From assembly GCA_965276785.1 (NCBI GenBank), contig OZ255629.1, positions 3,472,001-3,536,000 on the forward strand: a stretch of DNA of 64,000 nucleotides, read 5' to 3'. The DNA comes from LMUY01 sp965276785. Its GTDB lineage: Bacteria > Pseudomonadota > Alphaproteobacteria > Acetobacterales > Acetobacteraceae. Below are positions 32,000 through 40,464 of this stretch, piece after piece (positions within the stretch are counted from its first letter, which is position 1; each line of letters starts with the position of its first letter). The notes below the pieces were generated by a model. The model was not told where the DNA came from, ran no database searches, and was given only the letters and a program-made list of their open reading frames with translations. Made by a program: the position numbers and the translations under genes.

Positions 32000-33322
32000 A
32001 TGGGCATCCAGAATTTCCCCCTTTCGTTGCAGCCGATCATCCAGGAAGGTTTCCTCGAACGCGAATTCGAGGAAGCGCTCTCTTCACGGCTCGGCTACCG
32101 CGCGATCGCAGATCGTGAAGAGTTTGCGGTTGGCATCGGTGAGACTCTTACCAAGACGCGGGCTGGGCTCAAGCCTTCCGTGACAGTACCGCTTGCTCCC
32201 AACACGAACACAAACCTCGATAATGGTTTGACACCGACAAACTGGGGTGTTGAACAATACACCATTACGATTAACCATTACGCGGCGACGAGTGATCTTA
32301 ACATGGTTACGTCGCGGGTTGGTATTGCTAGCCAGTTCGTCCAGAACGCTCGAACTAATGGTGAGCAGGCGGCGAGATCACTTGATGAACTGGCCCGAAA
32401 TGCCCTCTTTGCACCCTATTTCGGGGGAAATACACGCGTTACCACGACGCTTGGGTCTGCGGCGGCGGCAATCACAGTTGATGACATACGCGGCTTCCAG
32501 ACCTTGTTTATCAATGGCATTCAGACGGCGATCGCGAGTTCGACGGGCTTAACCGTTGTGGTTGGGTCCGATAGCTACACGCTGATTGCCGCCGTGCCTG
32601 ATGCGGTGAACGTCTCGACCGCTCCTGGAGGGATTTCCGGGAGTCTCACCTTCACGACGTCCGTCAGCGTTGCCGATGGCACAGCTGGAAACGCCGTGCA
32701 GGCAGCCAACGCCTCTTTTATCGTCCGGCCAAACGATCGAGTAACGAGCAGCAGCCTGGCGGCGACCGACACGCTCAGCATGTCGAACCTGCTCGACGCG
32801 GTGGCAACCTTACGCCGCAACGCTGTGCCGGAAGTTGATGGCGTGTTCAATTGCTATCTTGATCCAGTCAGCGCTCGACAGTTGTTTGCCGATCAAGACT
32901 TCCAAAGACTGTTTCAGGGTGCGACGTCTGCAAACCAAGTGTTCAAGCAGGGCATGATCAACGACTTCCTTGGCCTGCGATTCATCCCCACGACGGAGGC
33001 GTTCGTCCAGACTCATCCCAGTCTGCCCGGCGCGGTCATCCGGCGACCGATTGTTTGCGGCAAGGGCGCACTCATTGAAGGCGACTTCGCCGGCATGGCG
33101 GCAAGCGATGTCGCGCCGCGCGATAGCATTGTCTCGGTCGTAGACGGTATCGCGATGGTTACCCGCGAACCGATCGACCGTTTGCAGCAGATCATCGCGC
33201 AGTCTTGGTATTGGATCGGCGGCTTCTGCGCACCGAGCGACACCACGACAAACCCGACCGTCATACCCACGGCAACGAACGCCGCTTACAAGCGCGCCGT
33301 CATGATTGAACATATTGGGTGA
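32000..33322 (+). CDS. Major capsid protein with an inserted domain
   Basis: 440 residues from ATG 32000. The N-terminal IQNFPLSLQPIIQEGFLERE and the later TINHYAATSDLNMVTSRVG fit an HK97-fold coat protein of the P22/N4-like group. Residues about 175-255 are a Thr/Ser/Val-rich beta block (LTVVVGSDSYTLIAAVPDAV, GNAVQAANASFIVRPN) that interrupts the fold like the I-domain of P22 coat. The C-terminal half resumes with MSNLLDAVATLRRNAVPEVDG. The 138 bases before it hold no convincing gene. Confidence 0.82.
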   Translation: MGIQNFPLSLQPIIQEGFLEREFEEALSSRLGYRAIADREEFAVGIGETLTKTRAGLKPSVTVPLAPNTNTNLDNGLTPTNWGVEQYTITINHYAATSDLNMVTSRVGIASQFVQNARTNGEQAARSLDELARNALFAPYFGGNTRVTTTLGSAAAAITVDDIRGFQTLFINGIQTAIASSTGLTVVVGSDSYTLIAAVPDAVNVSTAPGGISGSLTFTTSVSVADGTAGNAVQAANASFIVRPNDRVTSSSLAATDTLSMSNLLDAVATLRRNAVPEVDGVFNCYLDPVSARQLFADQDFQRLFQGATSANQVFKQGMINDFLGLRFIPTTEAFVQTHPSLPGAVIRRPIVCGKGALIEGDFAGMAASDVAPRDSIVSVVDGIAMVTREPIDRLQQIIAQSWYWIGGFCAPSDTTTNPTVIPTATNAAYKRAVMIEHIG

Positions 33323-33344
33323 AGCCGGTTCTTAGAGGATTGGC

Positions 33345-33725
33345 TTGATGTTGACCGATGCAGAGAAAACAGACGTTCGCCGGTTTTGCGGCTATCCAGC
33401 GTATGGTGCCAGCCCGAGCGGGAACACGGGCTGGCGGTTTTACCAAGCGTATGGGGCACTTGAGTACCGCATGACTAATCTTTCGACCTCGGAGGAAGTC
33501 GTTGTCCGGGACCATCTGACGGCGTTACGGGGGTTTGAGGCGGCGATCCCGTCGGCTGCCGGGAATCTTGACACAGCCGCTGCTGCAGTTTGGACGCGCA
33601 ATCCGGCGGAAATTGCCGAACGGCAGCGACTTGAGCGCGATTGGGGCCGCCGTCTGTGTGGGTTCCTTGGCGTGCCACCGGGCCCGGCGCTCGGAAGCGG
33701 CTCCTCAGTCACATTCATCGTTTAG
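33345..33725 (+). CDS. Phage head-tail connector-like protein
   Basis: 126 residues from TTG 33345 (a second start, ATG 33348, follows). The start LTDAEKTDVRRFCGYPAYG and the helical block LSTSEEVVVRDHLTALRGFEA resemble small head-completion proteins that sit under the portal. It is followed by NPAEIAERQRLERDWGRRLC. Assignment is by position after the capsid gene and general look; no catalytic function is expected. Confidence 0.6.
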   Translation: MMLTDAEKTDVRRFCGYPAYGASPSGNTGWRFYQAYGALEYRMTNLSTSEEVVVRDHLTALRGFEAAIPSAAGNLDTAAAAVWTRNPAEIAERQRLERDWGRRLCGFLGVPPGPALGSGSSVTFIV

Positions 33726-33734
33726 GGCTTCGCA

Positions 33735-34370
33735 ATGGATAGCAGCCGCTTGAAGGACCTGATCTCGCGAGGGCTGGGCAGCGCGGCGCGTCACATTGGG
33801 GCCGATTATGACGCGTTCCGTCCGGTATCGGCCGACCTGCCACTGAAGCCGGCAAACCGTTATTTGCGCCTACCTGCGGCGTTTTCCTCGGATACAAATG
33901 ACTTCCATCAAGCTGTTGGCTACGGGCATGCTAGTTGGTCGGGCGTGTTTGACAGTGCTTACACCCAGGTTGGGGATTACCTGCAGGGAAGAGACGGGAC
34001 GTTTTTTATTGCGGCACAGCAAAGCCTTATGCCGACGTTGTGCATCTTGGCTAATAGTACGATTAGCGTATTTAGGACTTTTCTGCCGCAGGATATTGGT
34101 CCTACGGGTTACAGCGGCGTGACACGTGCGACGCTCAGGCGTGTTCTAACCGATTGGCCGGCGTCGATTTTGTCAGCAAGGGTGAGTGGCTCGGGAGACT
34201 TGCCGAGCGAGGCGGCCATCCCGCTTTGGAACATTCTGCTGCCGCGGATGCCGGTAGAGATTCAGGCAGCCGATCTGTTGTATGACGCAAGGGGGCTTGC
34301 ATACGTAGTCGCATCCGCGGAACTCGGCGCGCTCGGATGGCGCTTGATCGCCAAGCAGGCGGAGGTCTAA
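33735..34370 (+). CDS. Phage structural protein, probable head-tail junction
   Basis: 211 residues from ATG 33735. I do not recognise a named family. It starts MDSSRLKDLISRGLGSAARH, contains a beta-rich centre with FFIAAQQSLMPTLCILANST, and ends GLAYVVASAELGALGWRLIAK. The position between connector and tail genes suggests a head-closure or neck role. Its stop overlaps the ATG of the next gene (TAATG), indicating coupling. Confidence 0.6.
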   Translation: MDSSRLKDLISRGLGSAARHIGADYDAFRPVSADLPLKPANRYLRLPAAFSSDTNDFHQAVGYGHASWSGVFDSAYTQVGDYLQGRDGTFFIAAQQSLMPTLCILANSTISVFRTFLPQDIGPTGYSGVTRATLRRVLTDWPASILSARVSGSGDLPSEAAIPLWNILLPRMPVEIQAADLLYDARGLAYVVASAELGALGWRLIAKQAEV

Positions 34371-35179
34371 TGGCGTCTCAATCAGACGTCGAGGTAGCGC
34401 TTGTCGGATTGGCTGCGGCGACACTCTACCCGAGTGGAATTTCGTCCGCTCCCGCGATAGATGCAGAGAGTCGCATATATCGTGGTTGGCCGAACGCGGC
34501 GCTCCTGGAGACTGATCTCGCGGCCGGTGTCGTCCATGTCTCGGTATTTCCGACTCCCAATTCGACAACCGATACCACCCGGTATCTTCCTAGCTGGCTG
34601 CCAAACCCGACTACTCCCACATTGACTGTATCATCGGCTGGGAATAGTGCAACGTTTTCTGGCATCGCAGACCTTGGTCAGCTTGCTGGTGTTCTCGTTG
34701 ACGGCCATTCTTTTGTACATCGGACGATATTGGGCGACACGCCAGAAGCCATTGCGGCGGTGCTTGGCGACGCGATCGGTGCGGGGCGTTCGGCGCGTGT
34801 CAGCAGTTCGACCATTACTGTCCCCGATGCTGCTTCTCTCATCGCTCGCACGGCAGCCGACGCGTATTCGACGATGGAATTACGGCGACAGCGACAGGGT
34901 TTCCGCGTCACAGCTTGGTGTCCGAGCCCAGAGCTGCGGGATATTGCCTGCGGGTTGCTCGACGTCGGGTTTGCCGCAACGCCATTTCTTGTTCTGAGCG
35001 ACGGCAGCTCGGCGCGATTGCGATTTAGCGCCAGCACAAGTTTCGACGATCGGCAAGACGCGCTGCTCTACCGCCGTGACATGCTTTACTCTGTCGAATT
35101 CTCGACCACGCAGGTTGCGATACAGCCGGCGATGCTCTTCGGCATCCAGGGATTGGGTGCAACTACAATAATCGTCTGA
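34370..35179 (+). CDS. Phage structural protein of unknown role upstream of sheath
   Basis: 269 residues from ATG 34370; the upstream frame to 34337 is overlap. Sequence blocks: SDVEVALVGLAAATLYPSG, AESRIYRGWPNAALLETDL, GFRVTAWCPSPELRDIACG and LLYRRDMLYSVEFSTTQV. It looks like a globular alpha/beta protein that I associate with tail-terminator or neck positions in Mu/P2-like prophages of alphaproteobacteria, but no domain is assignable. Confidence 0.55.
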   Translation: MASQSDVEVALVGLAAATLYPSGISSAPAIDAESRIYRGWPNAALLETDLAAGVVHVSVFPTPNSTTDTTRYLPSWLPNPTTPTLTVSSAGNSATFSGIADLGQLAGVLVDGHSFVHRTILGDTPEAIAAVLGDAIGAGRSARVSSSTITVPDAASLIARTAADAYSTMELRRQRQGFRVTAWCPSPELRDIACGLLDVGFAATPFLVLSDGSSARLRFSASTSFDDRQDALLYRRDMLYSVEFSTTQVAIQPAMLFGIQGLGATTIIV

Positions 35180-35190
35180 ATGGAGTTCCC

Positions 35191-35343
35191 ATGGACATCA
35201 CCCTTGTCGTCACGCGCGCATTTGGGCGCTACTCGATTGGCGACCGAATCACCGAGGCTGCAGATATTGCCGCAGTCCTGGCCTCCGAGCATGCCCATCA
35301 TGTTGTGCCTGTGACGGTTCCCGCCCCTGCCGGTGAGGAATAG
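35191..35343 (+). CDS. Very small phage protein before the tail sheath
   Basis: A 50-residue frame, ATG 35191 to TAG 35343, with MDITLVVTRAFGRYSIGDRI and a C-terminal VVPVTVPAPAGEE. A GGAG sequence lies shortly upstream and the gene fits exactly between two structural genes with three bases to the sheath ATG. This packing supports a real gene. Small beta-type proteins occur at this position in related clusters; function unknown. Confidence 0.6.
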   Translation: MDITLVVTRAFGRYSIGDRITEAADIAAVLASEHAHHVVPVTVPAPAGEE

Positions 35344-35346
35344 CCG

Positions 35347-36924
35347 ATGCCGGTTGTCCAACAAGGTTCGATCAACACGACGGCTCTGGTCGTCCCGGAC
35401 CTCTATGTGCAGATAGTAGCGCCTCAAAACCTTGTTCTGAATGGCGTTCCGACTGACGTATTGGGTGTGGTTGGTACGGCGTCGTGGGGTCCGGTCAATC
35501 AGCCTGTCACCGTCGGGTCAATGGCGCAGTATGCGGGGACTTTTGGCGCCGTGATGCCCCGGAAGTTTGATATGGGGACGCAGGTTGCCATCGCGGTCCA
35601 ACAAGGCGCGGCGAACTTCCGGTGTGTTCGGGTTACCGACGGCACTGACACCGCGGCTTCGTACGCTCTGTTTTATACTGCGGGAGCTTATCCGCTTCAG
35701 CTTACTGCGCTCTATACGGGGAGTTTCGGAAACGGCATCAGCGTCATGCTCTCGGCCGGGTCTCAGGCGAGCAGCTGGCGCTTGACGCTTGCGGTAGCCG
35801 GGCTCACGCCTGAGGTGTTTGACAACATACAGGCGCCATCGGCCTCGGCGTTCTGGTCAAATTTGGTCACAGCGGTGAACACGGGTATTTCGGCGCTGCG
35901 CGGTCCTAGCCAATTGGTCGTCGCTTCGATAGGCTCGGCGACTTCCACAGCGCCCCAGCGCCTAACTGGCCAAGCGCTGTTTGGGGGCGCTGACGGTGCC
36001 GGCGGCGTGACCGCAGCGACCTTGATTGGGCAAGATACTCTTCCGCGCACAGGTCTGTACGCGTTACGCGGGCAGGGCTGCAGCCTTGGTCTGCTTGCAG
36101 ACGCTGACGATCCGACTGAATACTCCGTTCAGGCAAGCTTCGCTCTGTCGGAAGGGCTCTACATGATTGCGACCGGTCCTTCCGGGGATACGATCGCCAA
36201 CGCCATTCTCATCAAGCAGGCAGCCGGGCTTGACAGCTATGGCGTCAAGTTGATGTTCGGGGATTGGATTTATTGGAACGATCAGACAAACGGCTTGATC
36301 CGTCTGGTGTCTCCTCAAGGCTTTGCCGCCGGACGTTTAGCAAATTTATCACCGGAGCAATCAAGCCTCAATAAGCCCCTATATGGAGTTATTGGATCGC
36401 AGAAATCAGGCACGCCTAAGTCGGGGCAAACAACCAGTTACAGCAGTGCCGAGTTGGGCCAATTGCTTGGAAATGGAATCGACGTCATCAGCAACCCACA
36501 GCCTGGCGGCGGTTTCTGGGGTATAAGAGGCGGTCACAACTCCTCTTCTAACGCCGCCACAAGTGGTGACAACTACACTCGTTTGACAAACTATATTGCT
36601 GAGACACTTTCAGCGGGTATGGGCCAGTACGTGGGCCAGGTAATCAATGCGATGTTGTTCCAGCGCATCCGATCTACCCAATTGTCCTATTTACAGAATC
36701 TTCTGTCGCAAGGCATTCTGGGCTCCGCAGATGGCTCGCTTCCTTTCAGCGTCGTATGTGATACGTCGAACAATCCTCACAACCGAACAAGCCTGGGTTA
36801 TGTTCAGTCGGATGCTCAGGTCCAGTATCAAGCCATTAACGAGAAGTTTATCGTGAATATTGAGGGCGGGCAGACCGTCCAGGTCAACCGCCAGACATTG
36901 CCCACCGGCCAAGTCGGCGTTTAA
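35347..36924 (+). CDS. Phage tail sheath protein
   Basis: 525 residues. Sheath signatures: N-terminal PDLYVQIVAPQNLVLNGVPT, VLGVVGTASWGPVNQPV, and a C-terminal half with NPQPGGGFWGIRGGHNSSS, YTRLTNYIAETLSAGMGQYV and EKFIVNIEGGQTVQVNRQT. Sheath subunits wrap the tube and contract to drive it through the envelope, so the particle has a contractile tail. The GFWGIRGG block corresponds to the conserved domain of phage_sheath_1-type proteins. Confidence 0.93.
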   Translation: MPVVQQGSINTTALVVPDLYVQIVAPQNLVLNGVPTDVLGVVGTASWGPVNQPVTVGSMAQYAGTFGAVMPRKFDMGTQVAIAVQQGAANFRCVRVTDGTDTAASYALFYTAGAYPLQLTALYTGSFGNGISVMLSAGSQASSWRLTLAVAGLTPEVFDNIQAPSASAFWSNLVTAVNTGISALRGPSQLVVASIGSATSTAPQRLTGQALFGGADGAGGVTAATLIGQDTLPRTGLYALRGQGCSLGLLADADDPTEYSVQASFALSEGLYMIATGPSGDTIANAILIKQAAGLDSYGVKLMFGDWIYWNDQTNGLIRLVSPQGFAAGRLANLSPEQSSLNKPLYGVIGSQKSGTPKSGQTTSYSSAELGQLLGNGIDVISNPQPGGGFWGIRGGHNSSSNAATSGDNYTRLTNYIAETLSAGMGQYVGQVINAMLFQRIRSTQLSYLQNLLSQGILGSADGSLPFSVVCDTSNNPHNRTSLGYVQSDAQVQYQAINEKFIVNIEGGQTVQVNRQTLPTGQVGV

Positions 36925-36935
36925 GGAGCAGCCTC

Positions 36936-37364
36936 GTGCCCACTAATGCCTTTACCCTCGGTCGTGACTGCCAACTTGTTGTCATTGGCCCTCAGGGGCG
37001 TGTTGACCTTGATCACGTCACTGGTTTTGAGAGCCGACAGCTCACTTCACCTATTCGGATTGACCGCCTAGATGGTACGCAGTTGGCGGCGGAGCTTCCT
37101 AAGGGCTGGGAGGGGTCGTTCGACATCGAACGAGGAAACAGCATCGTCGACGACTTTATTGCCTCAACTGAGCAAGCTTACTACACATCTGGGCAACTTC
37201 CCGTCAGCACTCTGTATCAGTATGTTAACGAGGCTCATGGGAGCACGAGCACTTACCAATACCAAGGTGCCGTGTTCAAATTATCGGCGGCGGGTGCTTG
37301 GAGGGGGGACGCACCCGTGCGGCAGAAGCTGGACTTCTTCGCGTCTAGACGAGTTCGAGTCTGA
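36936..37364 (+). CDS. Phage tail tube protein
   Basis: 142 residues from GTG 36936, preceded by AAGGAGC. The sequence DCQLVVIGPQGRVDLDHVTG, RLDGTQLAAELPKGWEGSFDIE and a C-terminal AWRGDAPVRQKLDFFASRR fits a tail-tube (FII-type) beta-barrel that stacks as hexameric rings inside the sheath. Its position directly after the sheath gene supports this. Confidence 0.8.
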   Translation: MPTNAFTLGRDCQLVVIGPQGRVDLDHVTGFESRQLTSPIRIDRLDGTQLAAELPKGWEGSFDIERGNSIVDDFIASTEQAYYTSGQLPVSTLYQYVNEAHGSTSTYQYQGAVFKLSAAGAWRGDAPVRQKLDFFASRRVRV

Positions 37365-37416
37365 AAATCAGCCGCTGAGTCGCTAGTTGACGTTCTTTTC
37401 CGCGAGGCACTGTTCA

Positions 37417-37761
37417 ATGGTTACTCCGAGCCAAGCCATCGTCACGGCTGCTGTTGGCACCCGAGCCATCACAGATGCAAACGGGCGCGTTCTGACAGTT
37501 CGCAACCCGACTACCTTGGACCGCCTGCGCCTGTTCAAGGCAGTCGGGACTCAGCTTTCCACCAATGAGCGCTACCTCGGAGTGGCCATGCTGGCATTCC
37601 TTGTCAGTGCGATTGATGGCGTACCAATGCCGCAACCTGCGAACGAGCAGCAGATTGAAGCGGCCGTCAACCGCCTTGGCGACGTGGCAATTGCGGCCAT
37701 AGCGGCGGCATTGGACCCGGCAGAGACGGAAGGACTGGCCACCGCCACACCGGGAAACTAA
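37417..37761 (+). CDS. Tail assembly chaperone, short form
   Basis: 114 residues from ATG 37417 (the frame extends upstream without a good start). The helical TTLDRLRLFKAVGTQLSTN and MPQPANEQQIEAAVNRLGD fit the chaperone that coats the tape-measure protein. The frame ends at TAA 37759-37761 immediately after the heptamer GGGAAAC, where ribosomes can slip back one base and make a longer product (see next entries). Position between tube and tape-measure slot is the standard one. Confidence 0.75.
   Translation: MVTPSQAIVTAAVGTRAITDANGRVLTVRNPTTLDRLRLFKAVGTQLSTNERYLGVAMLAFLVSAIDGVPMPQPANEQQIEAAVNRLGDVAIAAIAAALDPAETEGLATATPGN
37752..37758 (+). promoter_or_regulatory. -1 ribosomal frameshift site GGGAAAC
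   Basis: The heptamer reads G GGA AAC in the chaperone frame, the X XXY YYZ pattern, and matches lambda's G/GT slippery site GGGAAAG except for the last base. The zero-frame stop TAA follows at once. After slippage the ribosome reads GGG AAA then enters the downstream frame. Confidence 0.8.
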
Positions 37762-37931
37762 GCGAGCACCCTGATTTGGTTGACAGTCTCTACCTTGTCA
37801 CCAAAGGGGTGCCATTCGACGTTGCATTCTGTTTGCGCCGGTCGGAACGACTCGCCTGGGTTGTCGCTATCGGACGCTTAGAGACCGGCCGGCATTTCGA
37901 CTGGTCAACGAGTAGCTGGTTTGATGCTTGA
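37758..37931 (+). CDS. Tail chaperone frameshift extension (GT-like)
   Basis: The -1 frame entered at the slippery site stays open for 57 codons to TGA 37929-37931 and has no start of its own. It reads LSEHPDLVDSLYLVTKGVPF, DVAFCLRRSERLAWVVAIG and ends HFDWSTSSWFDA, which looks like genuine protein. The fusion would be 171 residues. In lambda the T extension recruits tail tube subunits to the tape measure, and a similar job is inferred here. Confidence 0.72.
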   Translation, partial: LSEHPDLVDSLYLVTKGVPFDVAFCLRRSERLAWVVAIGRLETGRHFDWSTSSWFDA

Positions 37932-38003
37932 GGATGCCTTCCTTTGGTCGAGGTTGACCTCGCAAGCTGGTATCCCTGCTTTGAACGAGGAGGAAGCAGC
38001 GAC

Positions 38004-38372
38004 GTGAAGCTGCATGGTTTGAGCGGCGCGCTTGGAAGCCTTGGCGTGGTTGAGTGTCTGACACAGGAACTCGGCAGGCAAGCCGACAGGCTAAAGGGCG
38101 CGATAAAGGAAAATTTGGACGGATTGCCTGGAGAGTCTCACGATCAACCATGGCGACAGACGGGCCATTTACAGGACAGTATCTCCGCAGTGGTAAACGG
38201 GCTGACGGCGCAAGTCGGTTCGAATGATCCTGCGGCAGCGGCACAAGAATTTGGAACGCTGCATGACCCACCTCGCCCATTTGTCGGTCCGGCTGCGTCT
38301 TCGCTCATGGAGTCGATTGCGGAGGACGTTGCACTTGCATTGATTCAATTACTTACAGGCCGCGTTCAGTAA
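38004..38372 (+). CDS. HK97 gp10-like minor head/tail protein
   Basis: 122 residues from GTG 38004, which has AGGAGGAA ten bases upstream; the longer frame from 37944 overlaps nothing but lacks such a site. It reads VECLTQELGRQADRLKGAIK, TGHLQDSISAVVNGLTAQVG and ends with the typical ARPFVGPA-like block, here PPRPFVGPAASSLMESI. This last motif is common in gp10/tail-completion proteins. It appears after the chaperone rather than before the tail tube. Confidence 0.65.
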   Translation: MKLHGLSGALGSLGVVECLTQELGRQADRLKGAIKENLDGLPGESHDQPWRQTGHLQDSISAVVNGLTAQVGSNDPAAAAQEFGTLHDPPRPFVGPAASSLMESIAEDVALALIQLLTGRVQ

Positions 38373-38394
38373 CCTCTCAGGAGATGTAGAAGCT

Positions 38395-39585
38395 ATGCCG
38401 GAGGCCTACGAGGTTGGGATAACTTTGGCACTCCAGGATGGTGTCAGCGCGGGAATTCAGCTCATACGGCGGGATCTCACGTTGCTTGACCGCGCGATTG
38501 CAGCAACGTCGCAGAACCTCTCACGGCTGCAAGCCCAAGACGCCGAGTCTCCAAACGGTTCGCCCATCCAGCCAGCATCGCCAGGAGCGGTGACAGAAAG
38601 CGAAAAACACAAGCCGAGAGAGACAGAGGCAACAGGGGCGGATGCAAGATCCGGCCTGCCAAGTTTTCCGACCGTCGCGAAGCCGCAGATGCTGTCAATG
38701 GGACTGCCGGGTAAGTCCGAGGATCTCCAATCGCCGGTCGCCGTAACGAGTGTTGGAAGTGCAGCGCCTCAATCCCGCAACGTCGGTGCGGCCGGGGACA
38801 CTGGTGCGCCAGAGGCAGCAGCGCAGAACGGCGGTGTGAGCTGGCCAGGGAAATTGCCAGATGCGACGACGGCAGACCGTGCAATCCCCTCCGGGCCAGC
38901 CGCACCGAAGCTACCGGCTAAGCCGCAGACGGTCGACCCCAATGGCGTCGCGTCATCTCAAGGCCGACCTCTGGAGCGGCTCATCGGGCCGACCGCGCCG
39001 CGCTTTGTAAAATCCGAGGCGCGCGCTGAACCAGCCGGGCAGGTGCAGGGCCTCGATCAGCCATCACGGCCTCTCCTAGCTGATGGGAGAATGAAGTCGG
39101 GTGCACCGAGCGATGAACCCGCCGGTCCGGCATTGCGGCAGCCGTTGGCGGAGCGCACCACCGCTCGTGATCGACAATCGGCGCCGGTGCCGAGCAGGAG
39201 CCCGCCGCTTGGCTCTCAGGGCCGCTTTGAGCCCTACTCCCCTCCCTCTCAGAGGGGCACCGATGAGGCGACAGCCGGCGGTAGGAGCCTGACGCCCTCC
39301 TTCAGCGGACGTGCAGCCCCTGAAGTTTTGGGCGGCCAGCCGGGCGTTTCCGCGGCCGTTTTGGACCATGCACAAGCAAGAGAGCCCGGACTAAGCTCAT
39401 CTGCTCCGCCCGCACAGTCTTCACAAAGCATAACGCTGCAGGGAGACATAATTATTGATGGAAGCAGACTTGGCCGGTGGATGACAAGCAGCCTCGCCCG
39501 ACAGGCAAGCCGCCCGCCATCAGGTCCGGTTGGTCCCGACCCACGCCAGACACCACTTTGGTCTGGCCAGGCCCAAGGTTTCTGA
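38395..39585 (+). CDS. Proline-rich protein in the tape-measure position
   Basis: 396 residues from ATG 38395. The first 46 residues (EAYEVGITLALQDGVSAGIQ, LLDRAIAATSQNLSRLQ) look like the helical beginning of a tail tape-measure protein. Residues about 50-345 are low-complexity Pro/Ser/Ala/Gly/Gln with almost no predicted helix or membrane segment. The end recovers structure (ITLQGDIIIDGSRLGRWMTS). Tape-measure proteins are normally long and helical, so this is either a degenerate remnant or an adaptor that replaced it. No other tape-measure candidate is found in the cluster. Confidence 0.6.
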   Translation: MPEAYEVGITLALQDGVSAGIQLIRRDLTLLDRAIAATSQNLSRLQAQDAESPNGSPIQPASPGAVTESEKHKPRETEATGADARSGLPSFPTVAKPQMLSMGLPGKSEDLQSPVAVTSVGSAAPQSRNVGAAGDTGAPEAAAQNGGVSWPGKLPDATTADRAIPSGPAAPKLPAKPQTVDPNGVASSQGRPLERLIGPTAPRFVKSEARAEPAGQVQGLDQPSRPLLADGRMKSGAPSDEPAGPALRQPLAERTTARDRQSAPVPSRSPPLGSQGRFEPYSPPSQRGTDEATAGGRSLTPSFSGRAAPEVLGGQPGVSAAVLDHAQAREPGLSSSAPPAQSSQSITLQGDIIIDGSRLGRWMTSSLARQASRPPSGPVGPDPRQTPLWSGQAQGF

Positions 39586-39586
39586 A

Positions 39587-40267
39587 ATGTCAAACTTTAG
39601 CTTGACCCTAGGCTCGGTCGCCTTCGTGGGTTTTGAATTGCCGAGCTCGATTACGCTGGGCGGGACACAACGCCTGGCGATACACCGGCTGCCAGGAGGC
39701 GTCCGCGTCATCGACGCCTTAGGAGCTGATCCTGCCGATATCTCGTTCTCAGGGATTTTTAGTGGCCCGGACGCTGCAGACCGCGCACGGTTGCTCGATG
39801 CGATCCGCGTTGGCGGCTCGGCACTTCCAATGGCTTGGGACGCCTTTCTTTACACGGTCATTCTGGAGCGTTTCGAAGCGGACTATCGAAGTCCGTGGTG
39901 GATACCCTACCGGATTTCCTGCGCGGTTGTTCGAGACGAAGGGGCATCGCTTCTTGCTCCAGCGCTTGAGCTTGCGCCGACGATCCTATCGGACCTGGCA
40001 CTTGCTGGATCGTTTGGGAGAGCAGCGGTCAGTGCTACTGCTGTCGCCGGCGCCACCATCGTTGGGACGACAGCCTATGCCGCAGCACAAACAGCCATAG
40101 GCTCAGCGCTCGCCAGCGTCTCTAATCAGATTGTGGCCGTAGAGCCAGCGTTGCAAACAGGTGATGTGTCCGCTGCCGTCAGTGCAAGTGGGCTTCTCGC
40201 GCAGCTTGCGACCGCACGCGGCTATATTAGTCGGGCAAGCCGCAACCTTGCGGACACGACGACTTAA
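39587..40267 (+). CDS. Phage tail protein (U/DNA-circularisation N-like)
   Basis: 226 residues from ATG 39587. It begins with a compact beta domain: LTLGSVAFVGFELPSSITLG, QRLAIHRLPGGVRVIDALG and FSGIFSGPDAADRARLLDAI, reminiscent of the N-terminal part of P2 gpU or of DNA-circularisation N proteins. The second half is Ala-rich helical (AAVSATAVAGATIVGTTAYA). It leads the baseplate gene block, where a tail-completion or baseplate-initiation protein is expected. Confidence 0.65.
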   Translation: MSNFSLTLGSVAFVGFELPSSITLGGTQRLAIHRLPGGVRVIDALGADPADISFSGIFSGPDAADRARLLDAIRVGGSALPMAWDAFLYTVILERFEADYRSPWWIPYRISCAVVRDEGASLLAPALELAPTILSDLALAGSFGRAAVSATAVAGATIVGTTAYAAAQTAIGSALASVSNQIVAVEPALQTGDVSAAVSASGLLAQLATARGYISRASRNLADTTT

Positions 40268-40269
40268 TA

Positions 40270-40464
40270 ATGGGTATCCTCACGATCGCAGGCGGCAACC
40301 TGTTCCGCATTGCAGCCGAGCAGCTCGGGGACGCTACGCAGTGGATACGAATTGCGCAGCTTAATGGGCTTCCGGATTTCCTGGTTCCTGGGGTGGTGAC
40401 GCTTCAGCTCCCAGAGACGAATGCCAACGCTGGAGGCGGCATTGTCGTACAGCAGCCTACGTAA
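40270..40464 (+). CDS. Tail protein X-like LysM protein
   Basis: 64 residues, ATG 40270. The sequence LTIAGGNLFRIAAEQLGDAT, QWIRIAQLNGLPDFLVPG is a LysM module of the type in P2 gpX and baseplate hub adaptors. It may bind peptidoglycan or hold the hub. It overlaps the hub gene start, the usual X-D order. Confidence 0.8.
   Translation: MGILTIAGGNLFRIAAEQLGDATQWIRIAQLNGLPDFLVPGVVTLQLPETNANAGGGIVVQQPT

Noticed and set aside
31870..32118. Cys-containing frame (VCTRKSSVCDTC) before the capsid gene
   Set aside because: It overlaps the first 119 bases of the capsid gene and is not followed by structured sequence; judged a shadow.
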